A program made the position numbers and the translations under genes. Positions 1-5,428 of a stretch of DNA of 9,553 nt are shown here, one piece after another. Source of the DNA: Chloroflexota bacterium. Its GTDB lineage: Bacteria > Chloroflexota > Limnocylindria > Limnocylindrales > CSP1-4. How positions within the stretch are numbered: position 1 is the stretch's first letter; the number at the start of each line of letters is the position of its first letter. Location: positions 1-9,553 of the forward strand of contig JARXKQ010000031.1 of the NCBI GenBank assembly GCA_030271555.1. The letters are read 5' to 3'. The notes beneath the pieces are model-generated. The model saw only the letters and a list, made by a program, of their open reading frames with translations, made no database searches and was not told where the DNA came from.

Positions 1-397
1 AGTCGCCCGAGGACAAGGCCGGTGAGGACGTGATGAAGTTTTTGAACCAGGTGTCCTGAGCTTCTTGTTCGAGGTTGCAGCCCATGATGGTGCCAGTCCA
101 CTCACGGCCGGCTTGCATTCGGCCGTTCCTGACCTCCCACCCTTGGGTCGAGTAGGAGTTGCAGCCGCTCTTCACGATGATCCAACCCCATCCGAACCAG
201 ATCACGAGATGCGAATCGCCGATTGACGACGGGTTCTTGATCAGCTCTGCCGGATGCCCCGCTATCTCAACGGAAACGGACTCAAACTTGTGGCCAGCCA
301 GCAACTGCCGCTCGGCCGACGCGGTCAGATCGGGTAGTTCGCCGCCACACGCCACCACCAGCGCTGCCATGGCCAAAACGGCCGCCAAAGACCTCAT
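1..397 (-). CDS. META-domain (HslJ-like) lipoprotein, partial
   Basis: Reading leftward from an ATG at 397, the frame stays open for 132 codons to the window edge, so the C-terminus is missing. The N-terminus is a short lipoprotein signal peptide (hydrophobic residues 4-16) with lipobox VVAC and lipidation Cys17. The later part has the META/HslJ signature: SGCNSYS at residues 77-83, then TIMGC at 103-107 and an acidic stretch with E110, E112 and aromatic W117/F118. The two cysteines (79 and 107) sit where the META fold has its conserved pair. META proteins are small periplasmic or surface-anchored proteins linked in some bacteria to heat-shock, novobiocin resistance or motility; the role here is unknown. 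There is no clear Shine-Dalgarno, but TAGGCT lies 6 nt before the ATG, suggesting a leaderless message. The gene is divergent from the MarR operon. Confidence 0.82.
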   Translation of the reverse strand, partial: MRSLAAVLAMAALVVACGGELPDLTASAERQLLAGHKFESVSVEIAGHPAELIKNPSSIGDSHLVIWFGWGWIIVKSGCNSYSTQGWEVRNGRMQAGREWTGTIMGCNLEQEAQDTWFKNFITSSPALSSGD

Positions 398-403
398 CGG
401 ACC

Positions 404-409
404 AGCCTA
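404..409 (-). promoter_or_regulatory. Candidate -10 box (TAGGCT) for the META lipoprotein, leaderless arrangement
   Basis: On the minus strand TAGGCT (pattern TANNNT) ends 6 nt before the ATG at 397, so transcription would start at or within a base or two of the start codon. No good -35 hexamer is visible 17 bp upstream. It is supported mainly by the same spacing recurring before three other genes in the window. Confidence 0.35.
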
Positions 410-452
410 GGCCCACACATTCGGTCGTACAGGACACATTCGTACTCACCGT

Positions 453-481
453 TTGACGCACGCCGGACCGGTTGGCATAAT
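453..481 (+). promoter_or_regulatory. Sigma70-type promoter of the MarR-MFS operon
   Basis: TTGACG (453-458) and CATAAT (476-481) each match the -35 and -10 consensus at five of six positions and are separated by the ideal 17 bp. The transcription start would fall near 488, giving a leader of about 35 nt before the TTG start at 523. This is the best promoter in the window. Confidence 0.7.
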
Positions 482-501
482 CCTGAACGCTGCGTTAACT
501 A

Positions 502-516
502 TTTAGTCGGACTGAA
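502..516. promoter_or_regulatory. Candidate MarR operator palindrome
   Basis: TTTAGTCGGACTGAA is an inverted repeat centred on 509 with a perfect AGTC-G-GACT core and two further matching A/T pairs outside one mismatch. It lies just downstream of the predicted transcription start and 6 bp before the MarR start codon. MarR proteins commonly repress their own operon from palindromes of 15-20 bp at this position. The site is inferred from symmetry and location only. Confidence 0.4.
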
Positions 517-522
517 CAACCT

Positions 523-984
523 TTGACTGTCAATGCCCCAACCATGGTCGAGCGGATCCTCGACGAGCTCGAGCCGCTGATCGCCCGCCAGCGCCGCGCG
601 CTTGCCCGCCAGGGATGCCTGCGCGCAATTTCCTCGACCCAGCTTCACGTTCTCTTCATGCTGATGAGCGACGGTCCATCGACCATGAGCCACCTGGCCG
701 AGTCGCTCGACGTCTCGCTGCCCAACGTGACGGGGCTGATCGATCGCATGGTCGAGCACGGCCTGGTCGAGCGCGGCCGCGATAGCGACGACCGGCGCGT
801 TGTCACTGTCTCTACATCTGCTGCCGGACGCGCCGCGGTCGAGGAGATCGACCTCGTACGGCGGCGATCCCTGGCCGAGCTGCTCACACGGCTGGAGCCA
901 GCCCAGCAGCAACAGGCACTGCAGATCTTCGCGGCGCTGCGCCGCAATGCTGAATCACTCGATAGCGAAGGAGCCCCCGCCTAA
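523..984 (+). CDS. MarR-family transcriptional regulator
   Basis: A 153-residue protein, the usual MarR length. It has the expected helical dimer segments at both ends (about 8-35 and 105-145) around a winged helix-turn-helix at 52-100. The recognition helix is near 64-79 (SLPNVTGLIDRMVEHG), followed by the wing with the family's D-x-D-D-R-R motif at residues 87-92 (DSDDRR). MarR regulators bind DNA as dimers and usually release it on binding a phenolic or drug-like ligand. The frame begins at TTG 523; an in-frame ATG at 544 (residue 8) is an alternative, and neither has a strong ribosome site. An in-frame TAA at 496-498 rules out an earlier start. It is separated by only 2 bp from the MFS exporter downstream, so it is probably the local repressor of that exporter. 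Confidence 0.93.
   Translation: MTVNAPTMVERILDELEPLIARQRRALARQGCLRAISSTQLHVLFMLMSDGPSTMSHLAESLDVSLPNVTGLIDRMVEHGLVERGRDSDDRRVVTVSTSAAGRAAVEEIDLVRRRSLAELLTRLEPAQQQQALQIFAALRRNAESLDSEGAPA
968..973 (+). promoter_or_regulatory. Ribosome binding site of the MFS exporter
   Basis: AAGGAG lies inside the last codons of the MarR gene, 13 nt before the ATG at 987. The spacing is slightly long but the match is strong, consistent with translation coupled to the upstream gene. Confidence 0.5.
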
Positions 985-986
985 CC

Positions 987-2705
987 ATGGAACCGACTGC
1001 CCCGGTAACCGCCGAAGAGATGGCCAAAGGCCAGCCAGCGGTTCAGATCAACCACCGCGCGCGGACCGAGATTCTCATCGGCATCCTGCTGGCGCTGTTC
1101 CTGTCTGCGCTCGACCAGACGATCGTCGGTACCGCGATGCCCAAGATCCTGACCGACCTCAAGGGCATCGACCTTTACACCTGGGTGGTCACGGTTTACC
1201 TGCTGACTTCGACCATCACGGGTCCGATTTACGGCAAGCTGTCCGACCAATTCGGCCGGAAGAACCTCCTGCTTTTCGGAGTGTTCCTCTTCCTGCTTGG
1301 GTCGGCGCTATCGGGCCTCAGCCAGGACATGATCCAGCTGATCATCTTCCGCGGCATCCAGGGCCTGGGCGCGGGGTCCATCTTCCCGATCGCGCTCGCG
1401 GTCATCGGCGACCTGTTCACCCCGCGTGAGCGCGGTCGCTACCAGGGCCTGTTCGGGGCGGTCTTCGGCATCTCCGCTTTGATCGGCCCGGCACTGGGTG
1501 GCTTCCTGACCGACAACATCAGCTGGCACTGGGTCTTCTACGTCAACATCCCCATCGGCGCGGTCGCGCTGTTCATCATTTGGCGGCTGCTGCCGCCGCT
1601 CCACACGCAGGGCGTGACGCGCAAGATCGACTACCTGGGCGTGGCTGTCTTCACGGCGGCCCTCGTGCCGATCCTCATCGGCCTGACCAACGCTCAGCAG
1701 CACGACTGGACCGATCCGCTCGTCGGCGGCCTGATCGTTCTGGGTCTCGTCCTGGGCGGTGTCTTCCTCTTCATCGAGTCACGCGCGGCCGAGCCGATCG
1801 TGCCCTTGGATCTCTTCCGCAACCGCACGTACGCCATCTCGGTCGTGGCCACCTTCCTGGCTAGCTTCGGCTTCTTTGGCGCCGTGCTCTTCCTGCCGCT
1901 CTGGTACCAGGTGGTCAACGGCTCAACGGCGACGGCCAGCGGCTATCAGCTGCTGCCGCTCCTGGGCGGCCTGATCATCAGCTCCATCGCGTCGGGCCAG
2001 ATCGTCAGCCGCACGGGTCGTTACAAGTGGCTGACGGTGGGCTCGCTTGTCATCCTGTCGATCGGCCTGCTGCTGCTCACCAATCTGCGTGCGGAGACCC
2101 CGCCGCCCATGCTCTGGCTCTGGCAGTTCGTGACCGGCCTGGGCGTGGGCCCGACGTTCGCGGTGTTCACGATCATCGTCCAGAACGCGGTGCCGTGGAA
2201 CCTGCTCGGCGTCGCGACAAGCAACCTGACGTTCTTCCGCCAGATTGGCGGCACAGTGGGCCTGTCGCTCGCGTGGACGATCTTCGGTACGAGCCTGCGC
2301 ACCGAGGCTCCGTTGCAGGTGACTGCGCGGCTAACCGATGCCGGTGCCCCAGCGCAGATCATCAGCGGGTTCAGCGCCAACTTCAGCGCCTCCGACCAAC
2401 TCAACCAGTTTGGCGTGGGCGACATGGGCACTCGCATCCTTGCCAGCGTGCCCGAGCAGTTCAAGGCGCTAATCGAGCCGTTCATCCAGTACATCGTCAC
2501 CGGCATCCACGAGGCGCTGTCGATCGCGATTGCGAACTCGATGTGGCTTGGCGTGGGCGCCGCGATGATTGCCGTGGTTGTGGCTGTGTTCCTGCCGGAG
2601 GTGGCGCTGCGGCGTGAGCACAACGCGGCGAGCGCGGCCCTGGTCAAGGCCGAGACCGCGCCGGTGGGCGATCCGGCACCGCCGGACACCGTTCCCGAGG
2701 CTTGA
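987..2705 (+). CDS. MFS multidrug exporter, DHA2 (EmrB/QacA-type, 14-TM)
   Basis: A 572-residue inner-membrane drug:proton antiporter of the 14-TM DHA2 family. Signature motifs are visible in order: motif D1 with LDQTIVGTAMP around D43 in TM1, motif A at 83-92 (GKLSDQFGRK) between TM2 and TM3, motif B with R122 (FRGIQGLGAG) in TM4, and motif C with GPALGG at 167-172 in TM5. WHWVFYVNIPIG at 180-191 is also typical of the family. A long non-membrane loop at about 445-505 precedes the last TM, as in EmrB/QacA relatives. The hydrophilic N-terminus (1-25) and Pro/Ala-rich C-terminal tail are cytoplasmic. The start is the ATG 2 bp after the MarR stop. The likely role is export of toxic compounds under MarR control; the substrate cannot be told from sequence. 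No EmrA-like adaptor is adjacent, as expected for a lineage lacking a typical outer membrane. Confidence 0.95.
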   Translation: MEPTAPVTAEEMAKGQPAVQINHRARTEILIGILLALFLSALDQTIVGTAMPKILTDLKGIDLYTWVVTVYLLTSTITGPIYGKLSDQFGRKNLLLFGVFLFLLGSALSGLSQDMIQLIIFRGIQGLGAGSIFPIALAVIGDLFTPRERGRYQGLFGAVFGISALIGPALGGFLTDNISWHWVFYVNIPIGAVALFIIWRLLPPLHTQGVTRKIDYLGVAVFTAALVPILIGLTNAQQHDWTDPLVGGLIVLGLVLGGVFLFIESRAAEPIVPLDLFRNRTYAISVVATFLASFGFFGAVLFLPLWYQVVNGSTATASGYQLLPLLGGLIISSIASGQIVSRTGRYKWLTVGSLVILSIGLLLLTNLRAETPPPMLWLWQFVTGLGVGPTFAVFTIIVQNAVPWNLLGVATSNLTFFRQIGGTVGLSLAWTIFGTSLRTEAPLQVTARLTDAGAPAQIISGFSANFSASDQLNQFGVGDMGTRILASVPEQFKALIEPFIQYIVTGIHEALSIAIANSMWLGVGAAMIAVVVAVFLPEVALRREHNAASAALVKAETAPVGDPAPPDTVPEA

Positions 2706-2718
2706 CCCTGATCTAGCG

Positions 2719-2735
2719 CCTGGGCCTAGCCCAGG
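2719..2735. terminator. Candidate hairpin terminator between convergent genes
   Basis: CCTGGGC-CTA-GCCCAGG forms a perfect 7-bp GC-rich stem with a 3-nt loop, 14 bp after the exporter stop. There is no T-tract on either strand, so it would be a U-less terminator if functional. The stop codon of the LLM remnant on the opposite strand lies exactly in the loop. Confidence 0.4.
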
Positions 2736-3073
2736 AAAACCTCGCCGAGCCGCGCAACCAGGTCCAGGTCGCGCGGCAGGAAGGTCTGGAGCATGACGCG
2801 CTCAACGCCCGCGGCGGCCAGGGCTGCTGCGCGGTGCGCGGAAGGTCACCGGCGACACCAGCACGCCCAGGTTGATGCGCTTCGTCTCCCGCGCCAGCCC
2901 GGCAAGGGAGGTCCCGGCGTCCGTCGTCGCCAGTCCAGCGCCGCCGGGAAAGCTGGCGTAGTGGTCGGATCGGAAGAATGCCTCGAAGCCGGCTTCCTCC
3001 GCGGCGTGTGCAAGGGCCAGGATCTCCTCGTAGGCGACCCCTGCTGGGGCTCGGTCATGAGCGCGAAGCGCAT
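2726..3073 (-). pseudogene. Luciferase-like (F420-type) monooxygenase remnant with internal deletion and frameshift
   Basis: Reading leftward from an ATG at 3073, with GGGAG 6 nt upstream, the first 12 codons give MRFALMTEPQQG, a typical start of an LLM-class F420-dependent oxidoreductase. At a run of four C (3038-3041, G on the coding strand) the homologous frame shifts by one base and continues as AYEEILALAHAAEEAGFEAF, then RSDHYASFPGG and LGVLVSPVTFR, ending near 2838. From about 2833 a third frame encodes the family's C-terminus, AAAGVERVMLQTFLPRD through to a TAG at 2728-2726. Only about 115 codons remain of a usual 280-300. The central TIM-barrel part is missing, including the GLGAGW and VGG motifs that hold the cofactor phosphate. 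It cannot encode a working enzyme. It lies 62 bp downstream of the DUF4349 gene on the same strand. An assembly or cloning artefact at the junction is the alternative explanation. Confidence 0.8.
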
Positions 3074-3135
3074 CGGGTTCTCCCGGGTCGCGCCGGCGAC
3101 CGCAATCAGCGCCCGCCGGACTTCGCGCTACATGG

Positions 3136-4068
3136 TCACATGGATCGTGGCCACTCACTCGGCGGTGCAACGGCGGGCTGAGCGGCGGGGTGCGTCCGAC
3201 GCCACCGCACGTACAGCCGATTGATCACCCAGATCACGATTACAACCGGGATGAGAACAGGCAGTACGACGATGAGCAGCCAGATCAGCAGGCTGAGGGC
3301 GCCCTGAGCAATCCGCACCAGCGACGCCAGAGCGTTATCGATCTCCTTGCCCAGGTCCCAGCCAGTCGACGCCTGGGTGACTTCCGCAACCGGCGGCGGA
3401 TTGAAGCCAACTTCGAGCGTTGCCAGCGCGGCCCTGTTGGCCAGCAGATCGCGCTGCGCGGTGATGCTCTCAATCTCACCGCGAACCTGGGTCAGCTCCG
3501 ACTGGACCTTGAGGACGTCCGTGATCGTTGTGGCGCGGGTCATGATCCCCTGCAGCGCCGACTCAGTCGAGCGCAGGTTCGTAAGGCGAGCGTCCAGGTC
3601 GACGACCTGCGCGGTCACGTCCTCGGACGATGTCTGCTCATCGACGATGCGCTTGGCCAAGCCCTTCAGGCCGTTGAGTGCGTCGGCCCAGCGCTCCGCC
3701 GGAATGCGGTAAGTGACGTAGGCCGACTTGCCATCGCCGCTGTCGCTCGCACGCGACGCCGCGACATGGCCGCCCAGACCCTTGATGACCGACTCCGCCT
3801 GGGAGACGGCGGCGTTGACGTCCGCCACTTCCAGGTCAAGTGAGCCGTTGTAGACGATCAGCTGCTGATCGGGGATGGCGTTGCCATTCGAGTTGTTGCC
3901 CGGATTGGGTGCCGCGGTCGGCCCGGCGGCGGGAGCCCCGACTGGTCGGCCGACAAGCTCAACATCGCCTCCTCCAGCCGTCGGCAGGCCGGCCGCGCCG
4001 GCGCAGGCCGCTACCAGCAGCGTGGGCAGCGCAATCAGCGCCGCGAGCGAGATGCGTCGATGGTTCAC
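3136..4068 (-). CDS. DUF4349-family lipoprotein
   Basis: A 310-residue envelope protein. The N-terminus is a lipoprotein signal with lipobox VAAC and lipidation Cys22, followed by a low-complexity Gly/Ala/Pro/Asn linker (about 23-66). The DUF4349 domain follows: QQLIVYNGSLDLEV at 68-81, YRIPAERW at 120-127, and a long helical, probably coiled-coil segment at 150-212 (LDARLTNLRSTESAL and SELTQVRGEIESI). A single strong membrane helix spans about 257-283, followed by a short basic tail with RWRR. A protein anchored by both an N-terminal lipid and a C-terminal helix is normal for this family, whose function is unknown. The GTG start at 4068 is supported by GGAG 6 nt upstream. It is divergent from the Rieske gene and followed on the same strand by the broken LLM gene. 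Confidence 0.9.
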   Translation of the reverse strand: MNHRRISLAALIALPTLLVAACAGAAGLPTAGGGDVELVGRPVGAPAAGPTAAPNPGNNSNGNAIPDQQLIVYNGSLDLEVADVNAAVSQAESVIKGLGGHVAASRASDSGDGKSAYVTYRIPAERWADALNGLKGLAKRIVDEQTSSEDVTAQVVDLDARLTNLRSTESALQGIMTRATTITDVLKVQSELTQVRGEIESITAQRDLLANRAALATLEVGFNPPPVAEVTQASTGWDLGKEIDNALASLVRIAQGALSLLIWLLIVVLPVLIPVVIVIWVINRLYVRWRRTHPAAQPAVAPPSEWPRSM

Positions 4069-4175
4069 CCTGTTCTCCAGTCACCCGTCCCCTCCAAGCA
4101 ACCCCGTCGTTGATAAGCATTCCACTCGCAGGTTGTGACGCGTAGTGCCATTGGTTAAGTTCCCGACGCGCTGCC

Positions 4176-4181
4176 TAAGAT
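4176..4181 (+). promoter_or_regulatory. Candidate -10 box (TAAGAT) for the Rieske gene, leaderless arrangement
   Basis: TAAGAT ends 9 nt before the ATG at 4191, so the transcript would begin at or within about 3 nt of the start codon. A possible -35, TTGGTT (4151-4156), is 19 bp upstream, longer than ideal. There is no Shine-Dalgarno between the box and the ATG. Confidence 0.45.
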
Positions 4182-4190
4182 GGGACGCGA

Positions 4191-4679
4191 ATGACTGACT
4201 CCAACGCGCTTCTCATGCCGATTCCTGACGGGCTGGTTGCAACGGGCGCGGCCACGGCCGATTTCGAGCCGCTGGCCGATCTGGCCGACCTACCCTCCGG
4301 CCGGATGCTGCGTGTCACCCGGGGCGACCTCGACCTGTTGCTGGTGAACTCCGAGAGCGGCATCTGCGTCATCGATGACCGCTGCCCGCACATGGCCGCG
4401 CCACTGTCCCTGGGGATGCTCGACGGCTGTGTGGTCGCATGCCCGCTCCACCGTGGCCGCTTCGACGTGAGCGACAGCAGCATCGTGCAGTTCCCGACAA
4501 CGGGCGGGCTGGACGCGGACGGCGGCTACCACGCGCCGTGGACGCCCTCAGATTCGGCGCCAAAAGCCGAACCGACCGATCTCAAGGCCATGGCCCGAGC
4601 GGCGACAAGGGTGCGTCGGCTGCGCTATTACCCAGTGCGGATCGAGGGCGGCAAGATCGAGGTGCGCCTGCCGCGCTGA
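4191..4679 (+). CDS. Rieske [2Fe-2S] ferredoxin-like protein
   Basis: A 162-residue soluble protein with both Rieske cluster motifs: C65-P-H67 and C84-P-L-H87, separated by 16 residues, as in Rieske ferredoxins and small subunits of nitrite reductases and ring-hydroxylating oxygenases. The preceding strands (LLLVNSESGICVIDDRCPH) are typical. About 25 extra residues precede the domain. An unusual insertion of about 45 residues (roughly 97-145: glycine-rich, then TPSDSAPKAEP, then a basic helix) separates the second ligand loop from the last strands (YYPVRIEGGKIEVRLPR). It should carry electrons to a partner oxidoreductase or oxygenase, but none is adjacent. The ATG at 4191 has no Shine-Dalgarno and a -10-like box just upstream. 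It is divergent from the DUF4349 gene with a 122-bp spacer. Confidence 0.92.
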   Translation: MTDSNALLMPIPDGLVATGAATADFEPLADLADLPSGRMLRVTRGDLDLLLVNSESGICVIDDRCPHMAAPLSLGMLDGCVVACPLHRGRFDVSDSSIVQFPTTGGLDADGGYHAPWTPSDSAPKAEPTDLKAMARAATRVRRLRYYPVRIEGGKIEVRLPR

Positions 4680-4823
4680 CCGTGGGCGCACCGCCCGGCT
4701 GAGCGTGGGCAGCCCGCCGGATTCGCCTGTGGGGGGTCTTGTCGGGTAAAGTTCGGCAGAGCCGTGTAGTCGGTCGAGAGGGTAGCCGTAACCTCCGATC
4801 CGTCGTCACCGGAGAAGCCGTGA

Positions 4824-5318
4824 GTGGACCTACGTACAACGCGAACAATTCGTAGCGCGATAGAGATTCGCGCACCGCTCGCCACAGTTTGGCGTGTGCT
4901 GACTGATTTCGACGCCTATCCGGCGTGGAATCCGCACGTCCGGCGCGTGGTCGGTCGACCGCGCGTTGGTGGCCGAATCGCGATCCACACGCGTCCGCCC
5001 GGCGGCCGTACTGTCGTCATGCGGCCGGTCATCCTCAGCTGGACAGCGCCGCACGAACTGCGCTGGCGCGCCACGTTTGTGAGCCGCGCGCTTTTTTCCG
5101 GCGAGCACGGCTATCGGCTCGAGGAGATTGCGCCCGGGCGCGTCCGCTTTGTCCAGGACGAGACTTTCTCGGGCTGGCTCGTGCCGCTCTACGCGCGCGC
5201 ACGGCTCGCCTCGACCAGGCTTGGCTTCGCCCAGATGAATGAGGCGCTGCGCACGCGCGCTGAGTCCGAGGCGGCGAACCCCGGCACACCGGTGGCAGCA
5301 GTTGGTGCGACCTCGTGA
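4824..5318 (+). CDS. SRPBCC (START/polyketide-cyclase fold) family protein
   Basis: A 164-residue protein with the SRPBCC layout. The N-terminal strand and helix (SAIEIRAPLATVWRVLTDFDAYPAWNPHV, about 11-39) carry the typical PxxVWxxLTDFxxYxxWNP pattern. Antiparallel strands follow, with GEHGYRLEEIAPGRVRFVQDE at about 94-114, and a final long helix (about 118-148) closes the hydrophobic ligand cavity. Such proteins bind or modify hydrophobic small molecules; the ligand is unknown. The start is GTG 4824, with GGAG (4811-4814) 9 nt upstream and a possible -10 box TAACCT at 4789-4794. The 144-bp gap after the Rieske gene holds only weak hairpins. The Ala/Gly/Pro-rich last 20 residues are probably unstructured. 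Confidence 0.88.
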   Translation: MDLRTTRTIRSAIEIRAPLATVWRVLTDFDAYPAWNPHVRRVVGRPRVGGRIAIHTRPPGGRTVVMRPVILSWTAPHELRWRATFVSRALFSGEHGYRLEEIAPGRVRFVQDETFSGWLVPLYARARLASTRLGFAQMNEALRTRAESEAANPGTPVAAVGATS

Positions 5319-5415
5319 GCCGGGTTCAGCGCACTCTTCCTTTCCGCTCACCGGCAGCCCGATGGTCCCGTTTCCGACAACCCATCGGCACAGGGACCGT
5401 GACTGACGCAGCCGG

Positions 5416-5421
5416 TACCTT
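5416..5421 (+). promoter_or_regulatory. Candidate -10 box (TACCTT) for the SpoIID/FG-GAP gene, leaderless arrangement
   Basis: TACCTT ends 7 nt before the ATG at 5429. With a start site 6-8 nt downstream the message would be leaderless. It supports choosing the ATG at 5429 over the upstream GTG. No convincing -35 is seen. Confidence 0.4.
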
Positions 5422-5428
5422 GCGGCCC

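Noticed and set aside
3..59. Rightward open frame that looks like the tail of a gene ending in a TGA at 57-59
   Set aside because: The opposite strand carries a META-domain lipoprotein reading through the same bases, with a recognisable signature that explains the region.
2021..2689. 222-codon leftward open frame inside the exporter
   Set aside because: Shadow of the MFS gene; the exporter's motifs and membrane segments are in the other strand's frame.
2793..3224. 143-codon rightward open frame across the LLM remnant
   Set aside because: The homology to luciferase-like monooxygenases is on the opposite strand, and this frame has no recognisable feature.
4680..4735. Small GC hairpins (GGGCG-CAC-CGCCC and GGGC-A-GCCC) after the Rieske gene, considered as a terminator
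   Set aside because: Stems of 4-5 bp with tiny loops and no T-tract are expected by chance in such GC-rich DNA.
4739..4770. TTGTCG and TGTAGT considered as a promoter for the SRPBCC gene
   Set aside because: The spacing is 20 bp and the -10 match is poor; TAACCT at 4789-4794 is a slightly better but still weak candidate.
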